From positions 22,062,001 through 22,126,000 of the forward strand of contig JAEOAD010000034.1 of assembly GCA_036365145.1 (NCBI GenBank): a stretch of 64,000 nucleotides of DNA, read 5' to 3'. The first letter of the stretch is position 1; each line of letters begins with the position of its first letter. Under the pieces are notes generated by a model. The model was not told the origin of the DNA. It saw nothing but the letters and a program-made list of their open reading frames with translations, and did no database searches. Below, in pieces: positions 45,405-57,505 of this stretch. Made by a program: the position numbers and the translations under genes. Origin of the DNA: Orientallactaga sibirica. Taxonomy: Eukaryota; Chordata; Mammalia; Rodentia; Dipodidae.

Positions 45405-46105
45405 CCACAAAAACCCACTCTTTCCTTCATCTTTGCTCCCTCCATAGTTCCCCAGGCTACCTAACTGCATGCCGGACATTGTCTCACGTGTTAGCAGCAA
45501 TGTCCTGTTTCCTCTGCAGCATCATTGAGCACAAGGGGCCCTTCTCACAAGCCTCTTCTAGATGTGGTAAGTCAGTCCTAGAGAAAGCTGACCGGCTGTC
45601 CACAGGCACTGAACACCATCCCAAGCAATCTAGCTGCTGGGAACTTCCGCTGCTCTACACCAATGGCCCAGCAGAGAATAGAACAGGACAGGACAAAAGG
45701 CTGGAGAAGACCAAGTACTAAAGAGGAATGAAACGAAACACCTAGACATAATGCCTCCATAAAGGAAAGCCTATGGACAAGCAAGACTCAGACTAAGGGA
45801 AGTTCAAGGCTATAGTGGCTAAACCCTTGGAGAAAAGAGCTCTCAACCCTGCACTCAAGGATGAGAACAAACAATGACCTTTTTCAGATTTGCAGACTCT
45901 GACCCATGCAACATGGCTCTGAGGAGAACACTCAGGAAAGAAAGCACAGGCTCTAGAAAAGAGATCAGAACCCAACCAGACAGAAGATGACAGAAGAGGC
46001 TCAAGGCAGCTGAAACACAACTTCCAAAAACACAATGCCAATTTTTCTTTTTAACTTAAAAGCTGGAAATAAAATGTATGTCCCATTAACTGAGAACAGA
46101 CCACA
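45405..46105. other. Non-repeat DNA
   Basis: Nothing recognised; the short frames are unremarkable. Confidence 0.4.
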
Positions 46106-46109
46106 GGAA

Positions 46110-46936
46110 AAAGGATGAGGCAGGCACACATAGGGGGAAAGTTCAAGCACATGAGGGGTGGGGCATGGCATTCTTTGAGGAGAATTAGTGATGCTAATTT
46201 ACTCTTGCCCAGGTTTACATATATTTGTCAAAAATTTACACAGCTCAGCGGAAAGGAACCCATACCTGGAACTGGGAAACAAGTCAGAATTATAGCCAGA
46301 TAATGAGTTTGCTTTCCAACATCAAGCTCCCACTAATCCTGGGCTACAAGAGGTTCTATACCCATTAAATTCTCTCTAAACTAATAATGGTTATCCCATT
46401 TAACCAGTTCTGACTTCACTCTCCATTAGAGAATTTGCTTTTCTTTTTCAGATGGGAGCGGGACCTGAGACGATAAACTACCCACCGCACTTCAGCCCGG
46501 CCCCAGCTGAAACCACAGAGGAATTGGGGAAATGAGCAAGAGCACTGCTTTCTTGGTGAACCTGATATCAGCACAAGGGGGAAGGAGAGAGACACTGAGG
46601 ACACTCAACACCCACCAAACCAGAGATCCAGAGGCTCCTAAGAGCCCATCACTGAAGTAGACTTAAAATGCACCCAACATGGCTCAGGCAATTTTGTGGA
46701 AGAGGGGGAGGAAAGACTGTTAGAGCTACAAGTTGGGACATTGTGCACAGAGACATTGTTTCTTCCCCATGACTGATGGCTACCCCCACAATGCACGACC
46801 TACAACCCCAATGGGGATGACTGGCATCCCCAATGAGGAGGTTCCCTTGGTGGGGACAGGGATGAGGGAAAGGATGGTACCAACATGTGCTGTTTATATG
46901 CTGAGTATGTCCATAACTAATAAAAAAAAAAAAACT
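46110..46936 (+). mobile_element. L1 3' end, 5'-truncated
   Basis: GGGCTACAAGAGGTTCTATACCC, then CCAACATGGCTCAGGCAATTTTGTGG and CACAATGCACGACC, ending GGAAAGGATGGTACCAACATG...GTCCATAACTAATAAAAAAA. The terminus equals that of the insertion at 29533. The 5' limit is approximate. Confidence 0.7.
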
Positions 46937-47318
46937 TACACATAAGTAAGAAATAAGAAACAGGACCACAACGTCCAAATCATAAGGAACAAGGGGGAAA
47001 GGGACAGGTGGCAAGAGGAGGAAGAAAACCAGAATTCAAGAGTGGAATTAAAACAGAGCAAACAAAAAGCACATTGGCAATCTGACAAAAAAGGGGGAAT
47101 CGAAGGTAAGGACAGGGAAAGAAGTTTAAAATTAAATAACTGCAATAAATATGGATGGCATATAAATTTCCCTGTTTAAAAGCAGATATTTTAAACTGAG
47201 GGATGCAAGTAAGTCAGAAAGGCTTAATAAAACAGCAGAACCTGTCCTAACAGTGAGAGATTGATGATGAGGAAAGCTGGATGACATACTTGGGAGCCCT
47301 CTGCCTTTTTTGTGGCTT
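46937..47318. other. Non-repeat A-rich DNA
   Basis: Nothing recognised. Confidence 0.4.
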
Positions 47319-47333
47319 CCTCTGTATCTTTTT

Positions 47334-47396
47334 AAAAAATATTTTATTTATTTATTAGACAGAGAGAGACACAGAGAGAATGGGCATGCCAGCCCT
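47334..47396 (-). mobile_element. DIP SINE tail fragment
   Basis: ATATTTTATTTATTTATTAGACAGAGAG...GAATGGGCATGCCAG is only the 3' end of a reverse DIP. CCTCTGTATCTTTTT (47319-47333) precedes it and the related CCTTCTGTGTCTTTTT follows. Confidence 0.8.
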
Positions 47397-47413
47397 CCTT
47401 CTGTGTCTTTTTT

Positions 47414-47605
47414 TTAAACTAAATATTTTATTTATTTCCAAGGTGGGGGTGGATAATGGGTATGCCAGGACTTTTAGCTACTGTAAACAGACTCCAGATG
47501 CATGCACCATTGTGTGAATCTGGCTTTATGTGGAGACTAGGGAATCAAACCCAGGTTTTAGGCTTTGCAGGCAAGTGCCTTAACCACTGAGCAATCTCTC
47601 CAGGC
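47414..47605 (-). mobile_element. DIP SINE at the same target
   Basis: A reverse copy flanked by CCTTCTGTGTCTTTTT on both sides (47397-47412 and 47606-47621). Confidence 0.9.
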
Positions 47606-47673
47606 CCTTCTGTGTCTTTTTAAAAATAAAAATTTTGTTTTATTTTTTAATAAGGGATTACTAAATCATACCA

Positions 47674-47876
47674 GGGCTGGAGAGATTGCTCAGTGATTAA
47701 GGCACTTGCCTCCAAAGCCAAAGGACCCAGGTTTGATTCCCTATGATCCATGTAAGCCAGATGCACAAGGTGGTGCATGCATCTGGAGCTTATATGCAGT
47801 GGCTGGAGGCCCTGGCACGCCCATTCTCTTTTTCTCTCTCTAATAAGTAAATAAATATAAAAATATTAAAAATAAA
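47674..47876 (+). mobile_element. DIP SINE with 12-bp target-site duplication
   Basis: GGGCTGGAGAGATTGCTCAG head. TAAATCATACCA is perfect at 47662-47673 and 47877-47888. It lies head-to-head with the previous DIP. Confidence 0.94.
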
Positions 47877-47942
47877 TAAATCATACCAAACCTATGACAA
47901 TAAAATGTAGAAATGTAGAAATCATAATTAGTCTCCATGACA

Positions 47943-48165
47943 CAAAGATGGCTCAGTGATTAAAAGTGCTTGCAGTACAAGCCTGATGACCAGAGTTTAG
48001 ATCCCCAGAACCAAGTACATGAGTAGTACACATGTCTGAATCCCAAACAGGCTAGACTGGCATTTACAGTGGCAAAAACATGAGAGACAAACTGGCCTCT
48101 ACATGCATGCAATGGCATTCTTGTGTGTGCATGTACGTGCACACACACACACACACAACACAATT
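47943..48165 (+). mobile_element. B4/ID-type SINE
   Basis: AGATGGCTCAGTGATTAAAAGTGCTTGCAG, GTTTAGATCCCCAGAACC, ending GTGCATGTACGTGCACAC(AC)n. Confidence 0.7.
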
Positions 48166-48811
48166 TACAAAGTACAAACAAAATGTAAAATTTATCCAAA
48201 AGGATATACAATAATGAAAGTTTAACACATCTATAAAACACATGCATGAATTGAAATATTGTTGGAAAATGCAAGAAGAAATAGAGGGGGTCATTATAAT
48301 AGAAGATGGCAAAGTATTTCCCAGAAATGGGCAACCATGACAATTAAAAAACAAAACAGCAAAAACAAATGAGGCAATTAAAGACTTGAAAAACACACAA
48401 TTAACCACTTTGATATATTTTATATGCATTTATAAACAATACACATCCTTAAAAATTCATGGAACAATTATAAGCTGATCATGTGACAGGCCACAAAAAA
48501 GACTTAATAATTTTTTTTAACTTCAAAATTACACAGGCTATATTCTGTGACCACAAAGCAATAAAACTAAAAATTAAACAAAAAGAGAGCCACAAAAACT
48601 TAAACTACTTGGAAATGCAACCTGAAGGTTATTTAAGGGAGTATTTTTTTTTTAAGAAATTAAAGAGTGCAGACTCTTTAAAGAATGAACAATGAGTGCA
48701 CTATATAGCAAAACCCATGGGATATTTCCAAAGCAGTCACTCAAAAACAAAAAGGCACCAAGAGGGAAAAAAATCAAGAAAAAGTAGAAAATGAATCAAA
48801 ACATGAAGTTA

Positions 48812-49013
48812 GGGCTGAAGAGATGGCTTACCAGTTAAGGCACTTGTAAGCAAAGCCTAAGGAGTTATGTTCAACACTCCAGATCCCACATAAGCCAGAC
48901 ACACACTGATGCAAGCATGCAAAGTCACACATGCACACAAGGGGGCACACACATCTGGTGTTCGGTTACAGTGGCTAAAGGTCCTGGCACACCAATGTTC
49001 CCTCATCTCTCTC

Positions 49014-49044
<31 letters not shown>

Positions 49045-49097
49045 CACACATAAAAAAAAAAGGACAGTCTGTTGGGCTTGAAAAAAAAAAACAAAAA
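48812..49097 (+). mobile_element. DIP SINE, long subtype, in old L1
   Basis: GGGCTGAAGAGATGGCTTAC head, the extra CAAAGTCACACATGCACACAAGGG segment, and a long (TC)n tail. AAACATGAAGTTA flanks both sides (48799-48811, about 49099-49111). Confidence 0.93.
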
Positions 49098-49330
49098 AAA
49101 ACATGAAGTTATAGGAGCAGAAAACAAAAGACTTGACAATGAGCAAGTGCTTGAAATTACCAACCAAATAGTTAATAGTTAATAGTTTAATATTAAAAAA
49201 CAAGAAAATGTCTATAACCACAGAAACATACAGAGAAGTGAAGGAAAGGAAGAAGCAAGACTTCTATATGTATTTTAAAAATACATATGAAATCTACCAT
49301 TTCTAAATAAATAAAAATTTCCACAACTAA

Positions 49331-49494
49331 GGGGCTGCAAAGATGACTCAAAAGTTAAAGGCCCTTGCTTGAAAAGCCTGCTGGCAAGGGTTCAATTCCC
49401 CAGTCACTCATGTGAAGCCAGAAAGGCATTTATTTGCAGAAGCAAGAGACCCTGGCATACACAAAACACACACATATACACAAAAAAAGAAATA
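49331..49494 (+). mobile_element. DIP-like SINE, divergent subtype
   Basis: GGGGCTGCAAAGATGACTCAAAAGTTAAAGG, then TGCTTGAAAAGCCTGCTGGCAAGGGTTCAATTCCCC and GCAAGAGACCCTGGCA. TTGCTTGAAAAGCCTGC is shared only with the copy at 62152. Confidence 0.8.
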
Positions 49495-49501
49495 AAATTT
49501 G

Positions 49502-49728
49502 TGAGCTGGAGAGATGGCTTAGCGGTTAAGGAGCCTACCTGCAAAGCCTAAGTAACCAGGTTTGTCTCCCCAGAACCCACATAAGCTAGATGCACAAGGT
49601 GATACATGTGAACCAGGTCACATATGCACACAAGGAAGTGCACGCCTGGAGTTCAATTCACTGGCTAGAGGCCCTGGAGCACCAATTGTCTCTCTCTCTC
49701 TTGATCTCTCACTCTCATAAATAAGTTA
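49502..49728 (+). mobile_element. DIP SINE, long subtype
   Basis: GAGCTGGAGAGATGGCTTAGC head. TGAACCAGGTCACATATGCACACAAGG is the extra segment. Ends in a (GAAA)n tail. Confidence 0.92.
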
Positions 49729-49740
49729 GAAAGAAAGAAA

Positions 49741-49796
<56 letters not shown>

Positions 49797-49797
49797 G
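49729..49797. repeat. (GAAA)n microsatellite
   Basis: About 17 units with a single GAA interruption, grown from the DIP tail. Confidence 0.95.
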
Positions 49798-49855
49798 TTT
49801 TTAAAACTGACTCAAGAAGAAATAGAAAACCGAGTTGACTAAAAAATATGAATTA

Positions 49856-50070
49856 GGGCTGGAGAGATGGCTCAGTGGTTAAGACACTTGCCCTCAAAGC
49901 CTGAGTACCCAGGTTCAATTCCCCACTTCCTACATAAAGCCAGATGCACGAAGTGGGCATATGCATCTGGAGTTTGTCTGCAGCAGCTGGAGGACCTGGC
50001 ATGCCTATTCTCTCTGTCTCTCTTCTCTCTGTATCTCTCTGCTTTCAAATACATAAATAAAAATATTTTT
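49856..50070 (+). mobile_element. DIP SINE with target-site duplication
   Basis: GGGCTGGAGAGATGGCTCAG head. AAATATGAATTA occurs before (ending 49855) and after (50071-50082) the element. Confidence 0.94.
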
Positions 50071-50083
50071 AAATATGAATTAT

Positions 50084-50205
50084 GCCGGGCGTGATGGCGC
50101 ATGCCTTTAATACCAGCACTTTGGTTGCCATGAGTTCAAGGCCACCCTGAGATTACATAGTTAATTCCAGGTCAGCCTCGGCCAGAGTGAGGCCCTACCT
50201 TGAAT
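50084..50205 (+). mobile_element. B1 SINE with internal deletion
   Basis: GCCGGGCGTGATGGCGCATGCC to GTGAGGCCCTACCTTGA. About 20 bp (GAGGCAGAGGTAGGATGA of the 5402 copy) is missing after CCAGCACTTTGG. It begins one base beyond the DIP's downstream duplication. Confidence 0.92.
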
Positions 50206-50588
50206 ATCCAAATAATTTTATGGACAAATTATGCCAAGTCCTCATTAAGAAGATGTCTACATTTTCTATATTGCTAAGTAGAAGGTGGAAGAAAGCACTG
50301 AATTCTTTCTACAAAGCCAGTGTAATTCCCCTATTAAAACTGGGTGAGGATAATTTAAGAGCAAAACCTGTGGCTAAGTTTCCATAAATTTTAGGTATCA
50401 AAAAATCTCCATATAAATGTTAGTAAATAAAATATGGCATAGAATGAATTATAAAAGCAATACAACTCTAAAAAGTAAAAAATTTTAAAAAAAGTAATTC
50501 ATGCAATAGACAGCTTCACATTGCTGGGATGAATTTCCAAACAGACACAGTTAAGGGGAAGAATGGAATTTATTTAAAGCTTATAGAT

Positions 50589-50753
50589 CTGGGGCTGGAG
50601 AGATGGCTCAGGGGTTAAGGCACTTGCCAGGTGCACAAGGTGGCACACGTGTCTGGAGTTCATCTGCAGTGGCTGCAGGCCCTGACACGCCCATTTTCCC
50701 TCTCTCTCTCCACCTCTTTCTCTCTTAAATAAATTAATTATTTCTTTTTAAAA
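50589..50753 (+). mobile_element. DIP SINE with internal deletion
   Basis: The head GGGGCTGGAGAGATGGCTCAGG joins at CACTTGCCAG directly to GTGCACAAGGTGGC, removing about 60 bp; the tail is intact. Confidence 0.9.
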
Positions 50754-52849
50754 AATGCTTACAGATCTAAAGGTAAGTTCCTTTTATGGTAGAAGAAACT
50801 GGAATCATAAATCTATGCAGAGAGAAATCACCATCAGCCAGCAACACCAAAAAGCAACAAAACAAAACAGTAGCAGGCAGCAGGGCCCCCACCAGAGCTC
50901 AGACTGCTCTGTACACCTTTGGGCTGGAATTCAGATTTGTTCCCAAACACACCTGAGGGCTGGACCCAGGATTCACCCCCAGTGACTCCTTCTCCAGCTT
51001 TAATAAAACATCTGAGTCTATGGGGGATATACATTCGAACTACCACAATTCACTAGGAATTTTTTAAAGTGTATGTTATAAAGGGCATCTCTTACAAACG
51101 GCTCAGCTGCTCCAGCTGAAGTCAGGAATAACCAAGAATGCTCATGTTATTCAGCATGACTGAAGATCCTGGCCAATGTACCAAGACTGAAAAAAGAAAC
51201 AGAAAGTACGAATACTGGAAAGGAAGAGATAAACCTGCCATTATTTGCAGACATAAAAAAAATCCAAGAGGACCAACTAGAAAACTATTTTCAGAACAAA
51301 AGCAGATTTGTAAGCAACCAGTGATACAGGATACATATTCGCAAGTCACCCGTGGCTTTCCTACATACCAACAAAGATCAGAAGCTTCTCTGGGTGGAAA
51401 GCGCCATTCCTGAGAGCAAGCAAGCTATCAAGCACCACACTACAAACCCAGAAAGAAAACTGCATGGCCCAGGAGGTGACTGATGCTCTCCTAAGAAGCA
51501 TTAAAGACTGAATGGTGAGGAGGTCCACTCTTGCCGGAAGGCTTCATATCACAATTGCAGCACTTCCCTTGAAATGAATCCATGGAGTAGAACTTCTAGG
51601 TGAGCTGCAGAATTGATGCAAAGCTCATGTAGAAGAATACTTTTCTAGAAGAGTTTCTAGTATAGGTTCTATCTACTTTTAAAAGATACAAGATCTTGTG
51701 CTGAGAAGGTGGAGCGACTAAAACAGCTGAAAAAATGAAGAAAACACCAAGTCCAGAGGCAGCCCTAAATGCACCTGAGAATTTAGAAAACTGGGACTGC
51801 ACTGCTGCAGGTGAGTGAGGAAAGGAGCAAAACTGCCCTGAAGGGCTGCTCAGAAAGCCACATCTCTTTTGGGGATTCCTGCAAAACAAACAAAATACAA
51901 ATAAAAACCCCACATAACCTGAATCTAAGTACAAGGAAAACCACAAAGACCCAAGTCATGAGTCTGTCAAGGTCATAACAGATAAAGACTTAGTTCTCCT
52001 CCAGGATGACAGACCATGAAGGGACAGGGTGACTAAACCCACCTTGTTACCTAGAGCTCTTTTCTTGTAAGGGGTTTTGGAGCAGATGGGGAAGAAATGA
52101 ATAAAATCTACAGGTGGGATATCAATATTCTCCTGTGTTAATTTCCTAATTGATCAGTGTGCTGCAGTTCTATTATGAATGAATGTTCTTGTTTTTAGGA
52201 AGTACATCCTGACGTGCATGGCAGTGCTGGCTCAAATGGTACAAAAAAAAAAAAAAGATTGTATAGAAGAGGAAAGGGCAAAGGGGGGAGAGGAAGAGAG
52301 GGGAGAGAGATCCAGCAGTGTGGGAACTGTTAACTTCTGGCGAATGTGGGAGAAGAGCACATGGGAATTCTATATACTATTCTTACAACTTTTCTGTAAG
52401 CCTAAATTACATCAAAATGAGTTTTTATAAAGGAAAGTGTAACTTGTGAGATTCCTTGGCATAGTTGTGGTCTCATCTATAGACAGAACGATTATGAAAC
52501 CTGCCTGGGAATTCTAAGCACCAAATTCCCTGACTGGTGTTACCTTTGGAGAGTGAATGGGACGGAGGCTTCAGCTCTCATCATAAACTTTTATTAACTA
52601 AACTCAGATACAATCAAAACAAAGAAAATTTATAAGAGATAAGAGTGAAGCACCTGAAACAGATACATGAAAATTCCAGATGGATGAAAGAGCTAAACAG
52701 GAAAAAAAATTAAGACTTACTAAATATAGGGAAATTTTAAGTCATTTTAGAAAGAAGAATTTTCAAAGTGTCTTCTGAAAACAGAAAGTGAAACAATAAC
52801 AAAAATAGTTATACTAAGAAATGTCAAGGTCATAAAAGACAAGAACTAA

Positions 52850-52995
52850 CCAAAATGCCAGGTTCTGTTCTAAGAATTTCCACATATATCTCCACTGACC
52901 CTGTGGACATGATGACGTAGGTACACAAGGCTCTCCCGTCACAGGCCAGGGCACCTTTCACACTCCAGACTCTGGGCCACTTCCCATGCTTCTAG
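52850..52995 (+). mobile_element. MIR/L2 fragment
   Basis: GCCAGGTTCTGTTCTAAGAATTTCCACATATATC and GACATGATGACGTAGGTAC match the pattern gccaggcactgttctaag...acatat...gaggtaggtac. Confidence 0.55.
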
Positions 52996-55840
52996 GCTGC
53001 CATGGCACAAGTTCCCCCATCCTTGGCAGTAGCACAACAAACCAGTACGTGGTCTAGGAGCTGCCAGACCCCAAAAGATTCCCATTCATTTCTTGCATAC
53101 CTCTTTCACACTACTCCTTCAGCAGAATTACCTTTGCATTGTCACCATTGGTAGGCACTTCATCTCTGTATCAGAACTTTGTACCACCAGCTTGAGGTGG
53201 CTTTCATTGTCCTCATATTCTGGGAGGGAGATGCCAAAGGCCATGAAAGGCCATAGGCTAGTTGGGCAGGGTCCCAGGTCAGCCTGCCTCTGAAGCCTGG
53301 TCCCTGACCACCAAGCAACATCACCTCTAGTGGCCCCTGGAGGAGGATACAGAGTAGCACCAGCTTCCCTAGGACAAAGGCATCAATCCAAAGACACTGG
53401 GAAGCACTTGCTGGATCTGTCTCAACTACAGCCACTGAGCACTCTAGAGTCACCAGGAACAGTACAGATGACTGGGAATCCGCTGAACAAACCTTCTGAG
53501 CAGCTATTATATGCCCATCCTGGGCTATCACTGAGGGTGAGAGAGACTTTGCCCATCCTCAAAAAGCACACAATCTACCCCAATTACTGATGAAACCACT
53601 TAAGACTGGTTGGGATTATGGGAGGAAGGGAGGAGGTAAGGGGCTTCTGAAACCACACCCTGTTTATCCGCAGGCAACCCAGAGGCCCAGACAGACCCAC
53701 TCTTCTTAGCTCACCAGGCAGGACGGTGCTCAAATTCTACATTGCGGCCAAGTCCTTCCTGCAACAGCTCCTCTGTGGCACAGCCATCCAGGCACAGGGC
53801 TGGGTGCTTGCAGGGCCTGGTGGAGAGCATGCGGTACTCTGTCCCAGCAAACAGCTCTCTTCCCATGCAGCTCGGGGGGGGGGAGGGTGTCATGCCAACA
53901 GGCATTGGCATGCCCTCTCCTGCACCTGCCACTGGGTTGGCAGCTTCCAACACAGCTTTCCTTAGTGAACCTACTGCAGCTGGGCCATTCCCACCCAAGG
54001 GACTGGGCCATAAAACAGCTCCCCACTGGACAAGAGGACCATGGGCCACAGGCCAAAAACAGCCACAAGGGCTCTAGCCAAGCCATCCACAGTCCTCTCA
54101 TCCCTGCCCAGCCTTTTCACAGAATCAGGCTTTGGCCTGGTGGTCACTCTAGCCTGCCCCTGCATAGGGCCGGGTTTGTAGGATCCTGAGAGTGACTGGA
54201 CCTTTCCAAGTCCCATTCTCTGCACCCTGGCCTAGCATCCTCCTGACATTGCTGTAGCAAACACACTTACACAACATGAAGGGCTTTGCAAAGGGGATCC
54301 CAGCTCAGACCCCAGCCAGGCATGGCCACATGCCCAAGGCCTTCCCTGACTCCTCCTAATCACCAGTTCACCAACTCAAGAGCTCACTCAATTCAGCATA
54401 CAACCATCAGGTATTTCTCCACAAGTGCCTGAAGACCTCGCCTAAGCTGCCAGCCAGACCACACATAATCAAGAGGATCCCTAAGACAGGCCCTCAGGAC
54501 CATGTTCCTCTAACAGTAATTCTTTTTGGGGGAACATGGCTGCATGTTGCTCTGTGAGAGTCAGTCTTCCTCCGTAAGGACAGTTCTGCCTTTGTGACAA
54601 GAGCAGCCAGCCCTCGGCACTCCCCATCGGTCAGTTACTGGGCTTAAGTGCCGCCTGTGGACTTTGTTCATTGTTGTCCCCACTTTTCAGAGTTAAGCTC
54701 CTAGGTGATGCCAAGCAGTGTGGCAGATCAAGGGGATGGTGTGTTCTTGGATGGCTCTATCACTGCTCCTTGTCACCACCATGGAATTGCTGCTCCAACC
54801 TCCTTCAGTGCTGCAGCATACCCTCTATGAGCAGGCCCCCCTGCCAGCTCTCTCAGGACACCACAACAGTGGCACCTACATGCATAACACGTCAGAGTTT
54901 AGCAGCTGCTCACTGTCTTTCTTGTCTGCGTTGATTCCAGCAACATGAACAACTCATACAACTCTCTGGCCATTAGTTCATGAATCTTCTTCCTGTTAGG
55001 GGCCTTCCTCTCCTTTCCTCCTGCCAGCTCAACATACTCCCTAGTAACAACACCCTAAATCCTGGCCTTGCCACCACATCATGATCTCAACTTCAAATAT
55101 TTGTTTACACATTCCCCGGGCCTCCCACCAATTCTGACTCCAGTGGGACCCTCTGACCCTCAACTCCATCACGTCTTCCCATTGTGCCCCTCTCCTATCT
55201 GTTACCCTCCCCTACCCCTCTACCCTGTGCATAATGGTTCCTAACTCAGATCTTTACCTTCACCCCCAACAAACCCACAACCCAGCTCCTTGTCTGCCCA
55301 TGGGACAGCAGCACATAGCCACGTGGCTGGCTCACTGTAAACCTGCAACCACAAAGCTCCAGTGGGCCCTTAGTACTCTTGGCAATTACCTACCTACGTC
55401 CATGCTCATAGATGAGCATTTAAAACTCACCTTTTCTCCTCAAGCCTCAAACAACCTGCTCCCCACAACAGTCACTTTCTCAGGACAAGGAAAACAACTG
55501 GAAAAGAACAACTCATTGTGCTGCCACCAACTCCAGCAGACTCTCCCTCTCACAGGACAACCCTTTCCCTTGTCATAGAGATTGGACTGGACCTTCCCAA
55601 CTGGACATTGGGTCTACACTGTCTTGCCAACACAATGTCACTGTGCATGTAACTTTCCCCCACACCACTGGCTCTCCTGCAGCATCCTCTTTCCTTGTTA
55701 CCAGATGCTCCTATGTCCAGAACAGACAGCCCTCTGTGTATCAAGTCCATGGCCCTTCTCCTAAGCTGACTCCCTGCACAGTAGAACTCCTTCAGGCTAC
55801 CTGAGCTCTGGTTCTCACCACTCAACACCCAGGCTTCAAT
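52996..55840. other. GC-richer low-repeat DNA
   Basis: Many overlapping 70-123-aa frames on both strands (especially 53.3-54.2 kb) with no domain I recognise. GAGCAGCTATTATATGCCCATCCTGGGC near 53497 is MIR/L2-like. The pyrimidine-rich 54.96-55.6 kb may be the eroded upstream part of the following L2. No gene called. Confidence 0.4.
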
Positions 55841-56830
55841 TCCACTCCTGCTGAGCCACCTTACCATGTCACTGTGGTCACTATCCCAGGGACACTAGTG
55901 ACCACTGCTACAAAGCTCACAGTGACATTGCACTCCTTTCCTCAGTGAACGTGACTTAATTGGCCTGGGCTTCTCTCCTGAACGATGGCTTCCTGGCTTT
56001 AAGGAGCTCTCCCCTTTTGGCCTCCTCTCCCCACAACTCCCTCCTCAGGTGAGCTCACAAAGCCCATGGTCCAATGCCTGTGTGCTCCTGGTCAGCCCTG
56101 ACACTAGGTGCTTAGTCCAGATGTCCTCAGCTCTTAACTTGACCACCAGTGCTGAGGCAGCTCAGACTGTGCAAAGGTTCCAATCCCCATCCAACCTCTC
56201 CAGAGGCCTTCTCAGAGTCCTTTCCCATCGAGTACTGGGGGCTCCGCCAAAGTCAGTGCTCCAGGCAAAGCCAGGCTAGTCAGCTAAGCCTCTTCTTCCT
56301 TTGCCCTCCCCTGCCAGCCTTCCAGGGAGCCTCCTGGCTCTACCATCACTGCCCCATCTATTCTTACCATCACCTCTCCACCCCGCATCACTCTCACCTA
56401 AGCTAGTTCTGACTTTCCTAGTGTTCCATTTCCCCTGTTTCTCCATAGCAGTCAGGGGACTCTTTTTAAAATTCAAGTCAGATTCCATCAACACACCAGC
56501 TCAAAACGTTACCAAATTCTCCAGCCCCTTCTCAGGGGTCGGTTACATCCTCCACCATCTAGTTTCCTCACCTTACTTTCTCCACCTCACCACAGGGCCT
56601 TGTTGTTTTCCTCCAACATCCTCACATATTCTAACCTCAGTGCCTTTCACTTACTGTTCTGCACTTAGAGAACTTTCCCTGTCAATCACCAGGTATGCCT
56701 CCTCACTTCATTCGAGCCTCCATCCCATTCCCAGCCCTCTTTATATCCCACCCTCATTCATTTTCTCCATAGCACTTAACAATATCTGAATCTACTGCTA
56801 ATTTCCTTGTTTAATCTCTATGGAGGAAAG
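55840..56830 (+). mobile_element. L2-type LINE, sense, decayed
   Basis: CCCATGGTCCAATGCCTGTGTGC...TGACACTAGGTGC upstream is weak. From 56455 on, ATTCAAGTCAGATTCCATCAACAC, CACCACAGGGCCTTGTTG, TTACTGTTCTGCACTTAGAG and TTTTCTCCATAGCACTTAACAATATCTG are the standard L2-type 3' succession in order. Confidence 0.6.
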
Positions 56831-56861
56831 GGTCTTGTTTTATCAGTGCATTCTTTTTTTA

Positions 56862-57069
56862 AAATATATTTTATTTATTTATTTGAGAAAGAGAAAGAGG
56901 CAGAGAGAAGTAACAGAATGGACATGCCAGAGCATCTAGCCACTGCAAATGAACTCCAGATACATGTGCCCCCTTGTGCATCTGGCTTACGTGGGACCTG
57001 GAGAATCAAACCAGGATCCTTTGGCTTTGCAGGGAAATGTCTTAACCACTAAACTATCTCTCCAGCTCA
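56862..57069 (-). mobile_element. DIP SINE
   Basis: TTTTATTTATTTATTTGAGAAAGAG tail, GAACTCCAGATACATGTGCCCCC and terminal AAACTATCTCTCCAGC. Confidence 0.92.
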
Positions 57070-57239
57070 TCCCACTGAATTCCTAATGCACACAGTAGCC
57101 TGTGGCTCTCAACAATCTCCAGATGCATGGAGGCTAAGAGAGCTAACCAGTGTGTGACTCAATCAACACTCTAGTTACCTCCCACTGTCTCTGAGAGTGC
57201 AGAACAGCATGGGCCCCAAATGGAAGGCAAGTAACAGCA

Positions 57240-57505
57240 CCATTTTAGACTTTCCAATAGCCATGTTTGGAAACAGAAAAAGGAAACAGTAAAATTAATT
57301 TTAGTGATATATTATTTAACCCAAAACATCTAAAATGCTATTCACCTTGGTATCAATATAGGAAGAAATACTAATAAGGCAGTACCAAAAGGATAAACTA
57401 GTCTTTGGAATCTGGCATGTAATTTACACATATATCACATGGCAATCTGGACCCCACTTCAGGTCACAGCAGCCACAGGTGACTAGTGGCTCCTTTATGA
57501 GCACA
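57240..57505 (+). mobile_element. hAT-type DNA transposon fossil, same family as 41160
   Basis: GACTTTCCAATAGCCATG, GAAACAGTAAAATTAATTTTAGTG, TATTATTTAACCCAAAACATC, TTTGGAATCTGGCATGTAATTTACAC and CACAGGTGACTAGTGGC in the sense order of the element. Confidence 0.7.

Larger units (their letters stand above)
48190..52440 (+). pseudogene. Old L1 (L1M type) broken up by SINEs
   Basis: Colinear ORF2 pieces on the plus strand. GGCCACAAAAAAGACTTAATAA, TCTGTGACCACAAAGCAATAAAAC and AACTACTTGGAAATGCAACC (48490-48625) are endonuclease/linker. ACTCAAGAAGAAATAGAAAA (49809) is the segment before the RT. FYKASVIPLLKLG (50309-50347) and ILANVPRLKKET with GKEEINLPLFAD (51168-51250) are RT. The 3' end near 52330-52436 (GGGAATTCTATATACTATTC...CAACTTTTCTGTAAGCC) is of mammalian-wide L1M type. 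No frame is intact. Confidence 0.75.

Noticed and set aside
53160..54225. Cluster of 80-123-aa frames on both strands
   Set aside because: Higher GC content lowers stop frequency; frames overlap in several phases and none shows a known domain or exon-like borders.
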